A stretch of DNA of 64,000 nucleotides, taken from contig JAZKDB010000002.1 in NCBI GenBank assembly GCA_040387755.1, positions 682,001 through 746,000 of the forward strand. Direction: 5' to 3'. The notes beneath the pieces are model-generated. The model searched no databases. It saw nothing but the letters and a program-made list of their open reading frames with translations, and was not told the origin of the DNA. Shown here piece by piece: positions 52,706 through 62,693 of this stretch (the stretch's first letter is position 1; the number at the start of each line of letters is the position of its first letter). A program made the position numbers and the translations under genes. Origin of the DNA: Rurimicrobium sp040387755 (lineage in GTDB: Bacteria; Bacteroidota; Bacteroidia; Chitinophagales; Chitinophagaceae).

Positions 52706-53755
52706 CTAATTCCTGATGAATGTATATGCTTTTGAAGGATTGTCTTTGAACCGAATAAAATAAAGCCCATTCGGATATTCGCTGACATTCAATTCTGCAG
52801 TTTTAATCATCTTTAATTCTGTAATTAATACTCCGATACTGTTGTATACCTGTACCAACTGTTCTTTACTCTGGCCGGGACGTTGAATGCTAAGCATATC
52901 CGATACGGGATTGGGAGCAATATTCAATACCCAATCAGGTTGTTCTTCTTTAATACTTGTGGTGGCACACTTAGGATTGACAATATGGTCGTACTCGCCA
53001 ATGTGCCAATGCAAAAGGCTGTCAAAAACTACCAATTTGGCGGTATTTCTGATATTTGATGCTTCAGTTACCGTTAGTCCGGGATTGTATGTAATCAGTG
53101 AAGGGTCTTTGCGGTATAATGTGGTATAAAAAGCACAGGCAGCAGCATAAGTACCTGCAACAGAAGGATGACTTTCATCGGACTGGTACAAATCAATAAG
53201 CGGATAGCTTTTGCGGATAGATCTCCATACAGCGCCTACCGGCGAAACAATGGCATCTGTGGTATCAGTCAACCACATGTAATTGCGGTGTATGATACTG
53301 TCCATTTTTTCGTAAGTACATAAATAGGGAACTGTAGGACAGGAAGAAGGGTCGCCGTATTTACGTCCCCATGTCATATAATATACCGTTTCTGCACAGT
53401 CGTTGTACTTATTGATAATGCTATCCAGTCTCTTTGCAAGAAGATAAGGATATTTTTCGGGTGTGGTAGAAGTCAATTCAAAACTTTGGCCCTGAAGTAC
53501 TACAAAATCCCAGTTTCCTGCCATAATCTTACCAAGCGAAACAGTATTAAAGGAATGATCACCGATGGAGTGACCGCCGGGAGTATTGCTGTCGTATATT
53601 AATGTATCTCCGGTGGATATGGCCATGTCGGCCAGCATTTTGGGCAGATCATTAAAATACGTATAGCTGTTTCCAAGAAACAATACTCTCTTGGTTTTGC
53701 TGTAAGCGCTTGCGCTGCTTATGATAAGACATAAGCTTAAAAGGATAATTTTCAT
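52706..53755 (-). CDS. SGNH-like T9SS protein, copy 1
   Basis: 349 residues. Signal peptide (MKIILLSLCLIISSASA), then RVLFLGNSYTYFNDLPKML (GNSYT in place of GDSL) and a late SDESHPSVAGTYAAA (the Asp-x-x-His block), which place it among SGNH hydrolases (DUF4886-like). A short Por sorting domain ends the chain (LNIAPNPVSDMLSIQ ... YPNGLYFIRFKD). Surface-anchored or secreted esterase/deacetylase, substrate unknown. It converges with the sigma operon, its stop 10 nt from that of the last gene. It is one half of a tandem duplication with 53998-55050. Confidence 0.85.
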   Translation of the reverse strand: MKIILLSLCLIISSASAYSKTKRVLFLGNSYTYFNDLPKMLADMAISTGDTLIYDSNTPGGHSIGDHSFNTVSLGKIMAGNWDFVVLQGQSFELTSTTPEKYPYLLAKRLDSIINKYNDCAETVYYMTWGRKYGDPSSCPTVPYLCTYEKMDSIIHRNYMWLTDTTDAIVSPVGAVWRSIRKSYPLIDLYQSDESHPSVAGTYAAACAFYTTLYRKDPSLITYNPGLTVTEASNIRNTAKLVVFDSLLHWHIGEYDHIVNPKCATTSIKEEQPDWVLNIAPNPVSDMLSIQRPGQSKEQLVQVYNSIGVLITELKMIKTAELNVSEYPNGLYFIRFKDNPSKAYTFIRN

Positions 53756-53847
53756 GAGTTGTCGGGGTTTTAGATGTATTAATTGTTTTCAGGTACTAAT
53801 CAATCTCAAGATGCTGTCAAAAGCTGGGGAAGGAAGCTAAAGCCAAC

Positions 53848-53957
53848 AGACAATGGTTGCCTTGCTGTTTCTGGTAAAATTATGCTACGATCTTAATGAG
53901 GCTCTGCCCTCTGTCTTTCAACAATTTCACTGGTTTAGAAAAATAAAACACAGCTAG
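53848..53957 (+). pseudogene. Duplicated 3' fragment of the 52330 gene
   Basis: Translation gives MVALLFLVKLCYDLNEALPS followed by VFQQF..RKIKHS and a stop, matching IVALLFWVKLCYDLNEVLPS plus IFQQF..RKMRHS of the gene at 52330-52695. The frame is still open but the first two thirds of the gene are missing. It was carried along when the neighbouring SGNH gene duplicated. Confidence 0.85.
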
Positions 53958-53997
53958 AAAGATTGGCAGTTTGGCTTTTATTCTTCTCTAAAACCTC

Positions 53998-55050
53998 TTA
54001 ATTTTTGATGAATTTGTAAGCTTTGGCCGGATTATTCTTCAACCGGATAAAGTAAAGCCCAACCGGGTAATCAGCCACATTCACTTGCACGGATTGTATA
54101 AAATTAAAAGAAGCAATTTGAACACCCATACTGTTATACAGCTCTGCTACCTCTTCTTTATACTGATCAGCGCCATTGATGGTTAATCTATCTGTAACAG
54201 GGTTAGGAGAAATATTCAATAACATTGGTAAATTTTCTTCTTTAATACTTGTGGTGGCACACTTAGGATTGACAATATGATCGTACTCGCCAATGTGCCA
54301 ATGCAAAAGGCTGTCAAAAACTACCAATTTGGCGGTATTTCTGATATTTGATGCTTCAGTTACCGTTAGTCCGGGATTGTATGTAATCAGTGAAGGGTCT
54401 TTGCGGTATAATGTGGTATAAAAAGCGCAGGCAGCGGCATAAGTACCTGCAACAGAAGGATGGCTTTCATCGGACTGGTACAAATCAATAAGCGGATAGC
54501 TTTTGCGGATAGACCTCCATACAGCGCCTGCCGGCGAGACAATGGCATTTGTGGTATCGGTCAACCACATGTAATTGCGGTGAATGACACTGTCCATTTT
54601 TTCGTAAGTACACAAATAAGGAATAGAAGGACAGGAAGAGGGGTCGCCGTATTTCCGTCCCCATGTCATATAATACACCGTTTCTACACAGTCGTTGTAC
54701 TTGTTAATGATGCTATCCAGCTTCTTGGCATAAGGGAGTGGGGATATTTCGGGAGTGGTGTTGGCCAATTCATAACTCTGGCCTTGTAGTACTACAAAAT
54801 CCCAGTTCCCCGCCATGATTTTACCAATAGAAACTGTATTGAGGGAGTGATTGCCAATAGAATGACCTCCGGGGGTATTGCTGTCGTAGATTAAGGTATC
54901 TCCTGTAGATATGGCCATGTCGGCCAGCATTTTTGGAAGATCATTGACATAAGTATAGCTGTTTCCAAGAAACAATACTCTCTTAGTCTTACTGTAACCA
55001 GTGGTTACACTGCTTATGAATACACATAAGCTCAGAAGGATTTTTTTCAT
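53998..55050 (-). CDS. SGNH-like T9SS protein, copy 2
   Basis: 350 residues, a close paralogue of 52706-53755. The signal (MKKILLSLCVFISSVTTGYS), catalytic blocks (FLGNSYTYVND, SDESHPSVAGTY) and the middle are nearly identical; the segment around residues 95-105 (ANTTPEISPLPYAKK against TSTTPEKYPYLLAKR) and the sorting domain after about residue 270 have diverged strongly. It presumably keeps the same activity with a changed C-terminus. About 215 nt of simple AT-rich sequence lie beyond its 5' end. Confidence 0.85.
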   Translation of the reverse strand: MKKILLSLCVFISSVTTGYSKTKRVLFLGNSYTYVNDLPKMLADMAISTGDTLIYDSNTPGGHSIGNHSLNTVSIGKIMAGNWDFVVLQGQSYELANTTPEISPLPYAKKLDSIINKYNDCVETVYYMTWGRKYGDPSSCPSIPYLCTYEKMDSVIHRNYMWLTDTTNAIVSPAGAVWRSIRKSYPLIDLYQSDESHPSVAGTYAAACAFYTTLYRKDPSLITYNPGLTVTEASNIRNTAKLVVFDSLLHWHIGEYDHIVNPKCATTSIKEENLPMLLNISPNPVTDRLTINGADQYKEEVAELYNSMGVQIASFNFIQSVQVNVADYPVGLYFIRLKNNPAKAYKFIKN

Positions 55051-55265
55051 GCGTTATCAGGGTTTTTAGATTGATTAATTGTTTTCAGGTTTTAATAATC
55101 TCGCTCTGCAAATTACGGGTATAAAAATCCAATAAAAAATTTACATGGCATATTTCCAGGATATCCCCTCAATTTTCACCCCTGCCTGGTTTTAATTATT
55201 TTTGAGTTTGTGGCATCAACTATATAGTTTGCACTCTGTTTACAAACCACTTTTTCTGCCAGCCC

Positions 55266-57848
55266 ATGAAAGCACTTTTGACAAGTATAATATTATTCAG
55301 CACCCTCTTTACTGCCTGCCGCACAACAAAGAAAAACAAAGCTTTGTTGCGTACCATAGATACAGTCAGTGTAAGTGCCTATAATAATCCTATGAGCATT
55401 TACAGAGCCACTGCAGCCAGGATATGGAATATTGTACATACCCGTGTTGCTTTGTCGTTTGATTATAAAAACAAAACAGCTGAAGGACAGGAATGGATAA
55501 CACTGCAACCTTATTACTACCCTACAGACACATTGACGCTGGACGCAAAAGGAATGAAAATAAAGAGTGTCACTATTGGTCATCTGGACAAAGCCTTATC
55601 TTATACATACGACAGCAGTGAGTTGCATATCATTCTGGATAAAAAATACAGCAAAGAAGAGCAAATAAAACTGAGCATTCAATACACTGCAATGCCTTAT
55701 GCCACTAAATCGGGCGGTAGTGCTGCCATTACAGACGACAGGGGATTGTATTTTATCAATGCAGATGAAAAAGCAGAAGGGAAACCTATTCAGATATGGA
55801 CACAAGGCGAAACTGAAGCCAACAGCCATTGGCTGCCTACAATAGACAAACCGAATAGCAGAACAACTGTACAAATAGAACTTACTGTACCCAGCAAATA
55901 CAAAACACTGAGCAATGGAGAAATGATTGCCAGTATAGATAACGGATGGACGCGCACCGATATCTGGAAGATGGACAAACCCATTCAGGTATATGCTATC
56001 ATGTTTGCCATTGGTGATTTTGCCATAGCCAAAGAAAAATGGAAAAACAAGGAAGTCAATTATTACGTAGAACCTGCTTATGCAGCTTATGCAAAAAAAA
56101 TGTTTCAGTACACGCCCGAAATGATTGAATTTTTCTCCAATGTGACTGGAGTAGCCTACCCATGGAACAAATACAGTCAGGTGGTGGTAAGAGATTATGT
56201 GTCCGGAGCAATGGAAAATACATCAGCCAGCCTTTTTGGTGAATTTATGAATCAGGACCATCGTGAATATGCGGATGGCAATCATGAAGATGTGGTATCA
56301 CACGAGTTATTTCATCAATGGTTTGGTGATTATGTCACTGCCGAATCATGGAGCAACTTAACCGTCAATGAATCTTTTGCCACCTATGGCGAATACTTGT
56401 GGCGTAAACAAAAATACGGACTTTCTTATGCTGATGAATTGGCCTGGAACTACCTTCAAAGATATTTATATTTCACTGACTACTCCGACCCTGTACTCGT
56501 TCGTCATTATTATCGCGACAAAGAAGAAATGTTTGACGCTGTGAGCTATCAGAAAGGCGGAGCGATTTTGCATTATATGCACGAAATCATGGGAGATTCA
56601 GCTTTTTACAAATCAATGCAAATTTACCTGACCAAGAATGCCTTAAATGCAGCAGAAGCCACACATTGGCGATTGGCTGTTGAAGAAGCAACAGGCAAAG
56701 ATTGGAATGTTTTTTTCAATGAATGGTACAATCGTGCCGGACATCCCGTATTGGACATCAACTATAATTACAATGATGTAGCCAAAAAACTGGAAGTGAC
56801 TGTAAACCAAACCCAAAAAGAACCAACAGGATTGTATCATTTGCCGCTCAAAACCTTATTGATTAACGGTAGTGAGAAAATGGTAATTAACTGGGATATC
56901 AGTAAGCGTAAGGAAACTTTTATCTATGAATACAAAAATGGAGAACGCCCTGTGTTGGTACCCGATGTTGTTCATGTGCTGCCAGGTATCATCAAAGAAA
57001 ATAAAGGCCACAAAGAATGGTTAGTGCAAATGAGCCATTGCAATGATTTTGTCAGTCAGTTTTTAGCTATACACCATATTGATAAAAAAGACATTTCAAA
57101 ACCCGATGTTCAATCCATCATCAGTCTGGGTTTGAATAACAAATCAGCCTCAATCCGTGTGGCAACATTGGAACTTATGGGAAGTATCGAAACCGAAAGC
57201 CTAAGAAACAAATGGAAGCCCGAAATAGTGATGTTGGCAACCAATGACGGTAATAACATTGCCCGATCAATGGCAATAGAATTATTAGGCAATTGGAAAA
57301 TAAATGAGCAAAAGCAATTAATGATAGAATCTGTTACAGACAGTTCTTACTATGTAGCCGGAAATGCCCTGGAAGCTTTAAGTAAAATCGATGATACTAT
57401 GGCCTATACTCTGGCCCGAAAAAACCTGAATGGTCGTGCCAAAACCAATCTTGATGTAAAGGCCTGGGCCATTGTGGCTGCCAAAGCCAAAAACGAAGAC
57501 ACGGCAATACTGAAACAATTTGTGCTAAACAAAAATGATGCGGAAAAAAGAAATCACCTCATCTCTGACTTAGTGATTTTTGCTAATAACACCCGTACCG
57601 AACAATCTTTTAATCTGGCAGTTGATCTTTTGGCAGATAAAATCCGGAATACCGAGAACAAAAGTTACAGAGTTTATTATGCTGGCTTCTTTAAAAAGAT
57701 AAAAGAAAACCGAAATCTGTTACTCAACAAGGATAAAAAGAATGCTCAATTATTGAGAGAACTTAACTTCCTGAAATCCACCATTCAGAAACTGAATGCT
57801 GAAGAAAAAGAGGAGGAAGTGCAGAAAGTATACGAAGCATTAAAGTAA
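55266..57848 (+). CDS. M1 family metallo-aminopeptidase lipoprotein
   Basis: 860 residues. Lipoprotein signal (LTSIILFSTLFTAC), beta-rich N-terminal domain, GAMENTS exopeptidase motif, zinc site HELFHQ (His346, Glu347, His350) with third ligand Glu369 in LTVNESFATYGE, then a helical HEAT-like C-terminal half (KWKPEIVMLATNDGNNIARSMAIELLGNW). It removes N-terminal residues from peptides, periplasm or outer membrane. The ATG at 55266 follows a 215-nt gap. Typical length for Bacteroidota M1 enzymes. Confidence 0.95.
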   Translation: MKALLTSIILFSTLFTACRTTKKNKALLRTIDTVSVSAYNNPMSIYRATAARIWNIVHTRVALSFDYKNKTAEGQEWITLQPYYYPTDTLTLDAKGMKIKSVTIGHLDKALSYTYDSSELHIILDKKYSKEEQIKLSIQYTAMPYATKSGGSAAITDDRGLYFINADEKAEGKPIQIWTQGETEANSHWLPTIDKPNSRTTVQIELTVPSKYKTLSNGEMIASIDNGWTRTDIWKMDKPIQVYAIMFAIGDFAIAKEKWKNKEVNYYVEPAYAAYAKKMFQYTPEMIEFFSNVTGVAYPWNKYSQVVVRDYVSGAMENTSASLFGEFMNQDHREYADGNHEDVVSHELFHQWFGDYVTAESWSNLTVNESFATYGEYLWRKQKYGLSYADELAWNYLQRYLYFTDYSDPVLVRHYYRDKEEMFDAVSYQKGGAILHYMHEIMGDSAFYKSMQIYLTKNALNAAEATHWRLAVEEATGKDWNVFFNEWYNRAGHPVLDINYNYNDVAKKLEVTVNQTQKEPTGLYHLPLKTLLINGSEKMVINWDISKRKETFIYEYKNGERPVLVPDVVHVLPGIIKENKGHKEWLVQMSHCNDFVSQFLAIHHIDKKDISKPDVQSIISLGLNNKSASIRVATLELMGSIETESLRNKWKPEIVMLATNDGNNIARSMAIELLGNWKINEQKQLMIESVTDSSYYVAGNALEALSKIDDTMAYTLARKNLNGRAKTNLDVKAWAIVAAKAKNEDTAILKQFVLNKNDAEKRNHLISDLVIFANNTRTEQSFNLAVDLLADKIRNTENKSYRVYYAGFFKKIKENRNLLLNKDKKNAQLLRELNFLKSTIQKLNAEEKEEEVQKVYEALK

Positions 57849-57966
57849 TTTGAACCATAATTTAACCTGAACTATTTGCATACTTAAGTGTAATAAGGTA
57901 GAGTAGCTGACGAAATCAGTCATAGTGAAGTATTTAAATTTTAATCAAATTGAGCTTTACTGTCTT

Positions 57967-57992
57967 TTGGTATCCTTATTTTTTTATTTTTG
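57967..57992 (+). promoter_or_regulatory. Promoter-like pair before the DUF2723 gene
   Basis: TTG at 57967-57969, a 15-nt spacer, TATTTTTG at 57985-57992. The ATG lies 30 nt downstream. The -7 box is good; the spacer is a little short. Confidence 0.45.
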
Positions 57993-58022
57993 TTGCCATA
58001 TCATCTAAAATTACAACGCTGA

Positions 58023-61000
58023 ATGAATTATCGTAAAATCAACAACCTTTCCGGTTGGTTGGCGGGAGGCATTGCCCTTGTCGTTTATTTAATGACTCTC
58101 GAACCAACAGTTAGCTTTTGGGACTGTGGTGAGTTTCTTTCCTGTGCTTACAAACTTGAAGTGGGTCACTCTCCGGGTGCTCCCTTGTTTATGATGCTCC
58201 AACGTATGTTTGGCATTTTTGTAGCCAAAGAACATGCCGCCATGGCTATGAATGCCTTCTCGGCTGTTGTTAGTGCTTTAACTATTCTATTCCTATTTTG
58301 GACGATAACCTATTTTGCCAAAAAACTATTGGTGGGCCGTGATGTAGAAAATCCGGATACCAATAAGACCATATTAATAATGGGTGCTGGTTTTGTGGGT
58401 GCTTTGGCTTACACCTTCTCTGATACATTTTGGTTTTCGGCAGTTGAGGCTGAGGTTTATGCCACTTCTTCTTTTGTTACCGCAATTTCATTCTGGGCGG
58501 CACTCAAATGGGAAGCAGTTGCCGACGAAAAACATGGTGATAAATGGCTTTTGCTGATTGCCTATATGGTAGGTTTGTCTGTAGGTATTCACTTATTGAA
58601 CTTGTTGATTATCCCGGCTGTAGGTATTATATACTATTTCAGAAGATACAATGTTACCACAATCGGCACTTTAATTGCCTTTATGGTAAGTGTTGTTATA
58701 CTTGCTTTTGTGCAGTTTGGCGTATTGCAAGGTATTCCTAAACTGGCCTTTGCTTTTGACAAATTGTTTGTCAATTCATTTGGTATGCCCTTCAACGTTG
58801 GTGCTATATTCTTTGTTCTTTTGGTAGTAGCGGCGTTAGTATGGTTATTATTCTATGCCAAAAAGAAAGGAAACTACCTGTTGCATACCGGTGTTTTGTG
58901 TATCATATTTATTTTCATTGGTTATTCATGTTATATCGTACCGGTTATCCGTTCAAAAGCAGACATGGCTATTGATATGACCAACCCTGACGATGCCAAC
59001 CGACTGTTGAGTTATATCAGCCGTGAGCAATTTGGTTCTCAGCCATTATTAACCGGACCGGATTATAACAGTCCTGTTACCTCAATGAAAAAAACCGGAG
59101 ATACTTATGCAGCCAGTAAGAAAAATGGTAAAGACCAATATATAGTTGTAGGTAAGAAACAAGACCCTGTATTTGACCGTACCCGTTTTTTCCCTCGTAT
59201 CTGGGAATATAATCAGGGAGAACACGCCCAGTTTTACAGAGATTATCTTGGGCTTACAGAGAATGACGAACCGACTTCAAAGGACAATATTTCTTTCTTT
59301 ATGGGCTACCAGATGAACTGGATGTGGTGGCGTTATTTTATGTGGAACTACTCAGGCCGTCAAAACGACTTTGAAGGACAAGGCGAAGCCAATCATGGTA
59401 ACTGGATTACCGGTATCAAAGCTATTGATAAAAGCAAAGTGGGAGACATGGATAAAATGTCTGATAACTTAAGGGATAACAAGGCCCGTAATGAATTGTA
59501 TTTATTACCTTTTATTCTTGGGGTTCTGGGTTTGATTTATCAATTCAACAGTGATAAAAGAAACGGTTTTGTTGTTTTTCTTCTATTCTTCTTTACGGGT
59601 ATAGCTATTGGTATTTACCTGAATATGCCTCCGCTACAACCTCGTGAGCGAGATTATGCATTTGCCGGCTCTACTTATGCCTTTGCTATATGGATAGGAT
59701 TGGGTGTATTGATGGTACAGCAATTGTTGAGCAAATTGACCAAAGGCCCTGCAGCTTCTTTTGCGGCAATCGGACTTTGCCTTCTGGCAGTACCCGTGTT
59801 AATGGCCAGCGAAGAATGGGATGACCATGACCGTTCTAAGAAAACTTTGGCACGTGCTACAGCATACAATGCACTAATGTCTTGCGATAGCAATGCTATT
59901 TTATTCACGTTTGGTGATAATGACACTTATCCATTGTGGTATCTGCAAGAGGTAGAAGGGATTCGTACAGACGTACGAACCATTAATACCAGCCTTTTGG
60001 GTATTGATTGGTATATTGATCAGCTGAATTATAAAGTAAATGATGCAGATGCAATTCCGATGATTTGGGATAAAGAAAAATATGAAGGTGACCGTAGTAA
60101 CGTGCTATATTATCTTGAAAATCCTCGTATACCCAAAGACAAATACTTCAATCTTGAAGAAATATGCAAATTCATGGCATCTGATGATGCAGAAAACAAA
60201 CAAGCATTAAATGACGGTTCTGTTGTCAATTATATGCCTGCCAAGAATTTCTTTGTTAATACTCCGAGTATAGAACAGTTGATTAAAGACGGTTTGTTAC
60301 CAGCAGCTGATTCTAATAAAGTAAGTACTGAGGTAAAATTCACTTGGGACAAACAATATCTGTCTAAAGATCAGGTAGCCATTATGAATATTATTGCAGG
60401 CATCGCCAAAGAAGGCTGGAAACGCCCAATTTGTTTTGGTGGTGGCCTTCCAGGCGATAATTACCTAAACCTTAGTGAATACATGCGTACAGATGGTGTT
60501 GTGCTAAGACTAATGCCTTTTAAATATACAGATAGTATCCATATAAATACTCCAAGCCGTGAACCCGGTTTTGTAAATCTGGATAAATGTGTAAACCTGT
60601 ATAACAATGTTTACCAATGGGGTAATGCACAGCGCAAAGATGTTTATTTTGACGAGAAGAATCGCTTGATGTTCTTTGCCTATCGTATTGGTGCAGCAAA
60701 AGTTGCAGAAAATCTGGTTATAAATGGTCGCAAAGCAGATGCCATTAAGGTATTGGATAAAGTAATGGAAAATATCAGCGAAGAAAGTATGCAGTATGAC
60801 CGTTTAAGCTTTATGATGGCTGGTGCTTATGTATCTGCCGGTGCAAAAGATAAAGGACGTAAACTAGCTATGAAAATCGCCAAAAACTGTGAAGATGATA
60901 TCAACTGGGTATTAGACCTGGACGACAATCTGAAAACAGCGCAAGTAAATACGGTAAGAGAAAATGCTACCTTAATATACCAAATGGGGCAAAACATGAC

Positions 61001-61097
61001 CGTTTTGGGCGATCCTGCTACTGGTAAAGAATTACAAGACAAAGCAAATTCTTTGGTTCAAAAAATTCAGGCGAATATGGGAGGAGTAATGCAATAA
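58023..61097 (+). CDS. DUF2723 membrane protein (TMEM260-like glycosyltransferase)
   Basis: 1024 residues. About 11-13 membrane helices in the first 600 residues with the DUF2723 hallmark LEPTVSFWDCGEFLSCAYKLEVGHSPGAP split over the first loop, then PPLQPRERDYAFAG and a large soluble C-terminal part (FTFGDNDTYPLWYLQ, ending in helical repeats). The acidic D-C-G-E loop resembles the catalytic loop of GT-C fold O-mannosyltransferases; human TMEM260 of the same family O-mannosylates proteins. It likely glycosylates exported proteins using a lipid-linked sugar. Universally conserved in this phylum, followed by a good terminator. Confidence 0.9.
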   Translation: MNYRKINNLSGWLAGGIALVVYLMTLEPTVSFWDCGEFLSCAYKLEVGHSPGAPLFMMLQRMFGIFVAKEHAAMAMNAFSAVVSALTILFLFWTITYFAKKLLVGRDVENPDTNKTILIMGAGFVGALAYTFSDTFWFSAVEAEVYATSSFVTAISFWAALKWEAVADEKHGDKWLLLIAYMVGLSVGIHLLNLLIIPAVGIIYYFRRYNVTTIGTLIAFMVSVVILAFVQFGVLQGIPKLAFAFDKLFVNSFGMPFNVGAIFFVLLVVAALVWLLFYAKKKGNYLLHTGVLCIIFIFIGYSCYIVPVIRSKADMAIDMTNPDDANRLLSYISREQFGSQPLLTGPDYNSPVTSMKKTGDTYAASKKNGKDQYIVVGKKQDPVFDRTRFFPRIWEYNQGEHAQFYRDYLGLTENDEPTSKDNISFFMGYQMNWMWWRYFMWNYSGRQNDFEGQGEANHGNWITGIKAIDKSKVGDMDKMSDNLRDNKARNELYLLPFILGVLGLIYQFNSDKRNGFVVFLLFFFTGIAIGIYLNMPPLQPRERDYAFAGSTYAFAIWIGLGVLMVQQLLSKLTKGPAASFAAIGLCLLAVPVLMASEEWDDHDRSKKTLARATAYNALMSCDSNAILFTFGDNDTYPLWYLQEVEGIRTDVRTINTSLLGIDWYIDQLNYKVNDADAIPMIWDKEKYEGDRSNVLYYLENPRIPKDKYFNLEEICKFMASDDAENKQALNDGSVVNYMPAKNFFVNTPSIEQLIKDGLLPAADSNKVSTEVKFTWDKQYLSKDQVAIMNIIAGIAKEGWKRPICFGGGLPGDNYLNLSEYMRTDGVVLRLMPFKYTDSIHINTPSREPGFVNLDKCVNLYNNVYQWGNAQRKDVYFDEKNRLMFFAYRIGAAKVAENLVINGRKADAIKVLDKVMENISEESMQYDRLSFMMAGAYVSAGAKDKGRKLAMKIAKNCEDDINWVLDLDDNLKTAQVNTVRENATLIYQMGQNMTVLGDPATGKELQDKANSLVQKIQANMGGVMQ

Positions 61098-61126
61098 GAG
61101 CATTATTTGTTTAAAAGTCAGTATTG

Positions 61127-61163
61127 AAATTGGCGCATCTCAGCAAGGGATGCGCCAATTTTG
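61127..61163 (+). terminator. Intrinsic terminator after the DUF2723 gene
   Basis: AAATTGGCGCATC and its exact complement around a 9-nt loop, then TTTTG, 29 nt after the stop codon. Confidence 0.85.
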
Positions 61164-61311
61164 TTTCTGAACTGTAGCTACCCTATTCTGATATCCTACA
61201 CTGCGCAGGCAGGGTAATTTTGCAACAATCAATACTACCCCTATATACTCCTCAAAATCCTTTATACAGAATGTTAACTATCTCTGCCAAGGGGCTTGCC
61301 CGCTTTTAACC

Positions 61312-61319
61312 TACCTTTG
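61312..61319 (+). promoter_or_regulatory. -7 box of the helicase gene
   Basis: TACCTTTG matches TAnnTTTG and ends 5 nt before the helicase ATG, so a leaderless transcript is expected. A TTG at 61296-61298 has too short a spacer (13 nt). Confidence 0.45.
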
Positions 61320-61324
61320 CCCCA

Positions 61325-62653
61325 ATGCAACATAAAAATTTCTCCCTCGATACTATTCTCAACAATCTGAATATCGATGCCCTTAACCCGATGCAAACAG
61401 AAAGCATTGAGGCTAATAATGAACACGCAAATATTATTCTCCTTTCTGATACGGGCTCAGGAAAGACATTAGCATTCCTGCTACCTATTCTTGAAAGACT
61501 GGATGTGTCTAATAAAAGCACACAAGCACTTATTATTGTCCCCTCGCGCGAATTGGCAATGCAAATAGAAAAGGTTTTCAAAAATCTGGGAACAGGTTTT
61601 AAGATTACCTGTTGCTATGGCGGTCATCTTAGAGAGACTGAGGAAAACAACCTGATACAGGCACCAGCTGTTATTGTGGGCACACCCGGTCGTCTGGCCG
61701 ACCATATCCGCAGAGGAAATATCACCACCAATACAATCAGTTTTCTCATATTAGATGAATTTGACAAATCTTTGGAATTGGGCTTTACCGAAGAAGTCTC
61801 TTTTATTATTAACTCTTTGCCGGCATTAGAGAAAAAAATGCTTACTTCAGCCACCGAGGCTGTAGAAATACCAGGCTTTCTTAAACTGGATGCTCCGCAC
61901 AAAATCAATTATCTATCCGAAGACAAAAAACTGGTTGATGGCCTAGCCGTACAGGTAGTACATTCAGAGGACAATGATAAAATAGATACTTTGTTCAAAT
62001 TGCTTTGCTATTACGGCGCGCGATCAACTATTGTTTTTTGTAATCATCGGGAATCGGTGGAGCGTTGCAGTAAACTGCTTAAAGACAAAGGAATTTATAA
62101 TGAATTTTATCATGGCGCCATGGAACAACAGGAGCGTGATAGTGCATTGTGTAAATTCCGTAATGGCAGTACTGATGTACTGATTACTACTGACCTTGCT
62201 GCCCGCGGACTGGACATTCCTAACATAAGATACATTGTACATTACCATTTACCCCACACCGAAGATATTTTCACACACCGAAACGGACGTACTGCGCGTA
62301 TGGATGCCAGCGGTACTTCTGTATTAATACTTTCGCGGGAAGAACATCTGCCCGAATATATTCACACCGATGTTCAGGAATTAACCCTACCCGAAAATTC
62401 TCCTTTACCCGAAAGGCCAAAATGGAGCACTGTTTTCATAGCTGCCGGGAAAAAAGATAAGGTAAACAAAGTAGATATTGTTGGTTTTCTGGCTCAAAAA
62501 GGGCAATTGAAAAAAGAGGATATTGGCTTGATTGAAGTCAAAGACTTCTTTTCATTTGTGGCCATCCGTAAAAATAAATTAGGCGGAGCCCTGGAGCTTA
62601 TTAAAAATGAGCGAATAAAAAACAAGAAGGTGAGAATAGACGTTGCGAAATAA
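61325..62653 (+). CDS. DEAD-box-type RNA helicase with DEFD motif II
   Basis: 442 residues. Ordered motifs: Q-motif region ALNPMQTESIEA, Walker A DTGSGKT, PSRELAMQI, TPGRLADHI, motif II LDEFDKSLELGF (DEFD instead of DEAD), motif III SAT, and the second domain with TIVFCNHRESVER, STDVLITTDLAARGLDIPNIRYIVHYHLP and HRNGRTAR. It unwinds RNA in ribosome assembly or decay. The C-terminus carries a short DbpA-like RNA-binding domain (VDIVGFLAQKGQLKKEDIGLIEVKDFFSFVAI), so it may be a 23S rRNA-related helicase. Confidence 0.92.
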   Translation: MQHKNFSLDTILNNLNIDALNPMQTESIEANNEHANIILLSDTGSGKTLAFLLPILERLDVSNKSTQALIIVPSRELAMQIEKVFKNLGTGFKITCCYGGHLRETEENNLIQAPAVIVGTPGRLADHIRRGNITTNTISFLILDEFDKSLELGFTEEVSFIINSLPALEKKMLTSATEAVEIPGFLKLDAPHKINYLSEDKKLVDGLAVQVVHSEDNDKIDTLFKLLCYYGARSTIVFCNHRESVERCSKLLKDKGIYNEFYHGAMEQQERDSALCKFRNGSTDVLITTDLAARGLDIPNIRYIVHYHLPHTEDIFTHRNGRTARMDASGTSVLILSREEHLPEYIHTDVQELTLPENSPLPERPKWSTVFIAAGKKDKVNKVDIVGFLAQKGQLKKEDIGLIEVKDFFSFVAIRKNKLGGALELIKNERIKNKKVRIDVAK

Positions 62654-62693
62654 TATTCTTTGCGCAAAGCTCAGACTCGAAATATAATTCATA

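Noticed and set aside
53848..53957. Short open frame as a separate small gene
   Set aside because: It is an in-frame copy of the end of the 52330 gene without its own start region.
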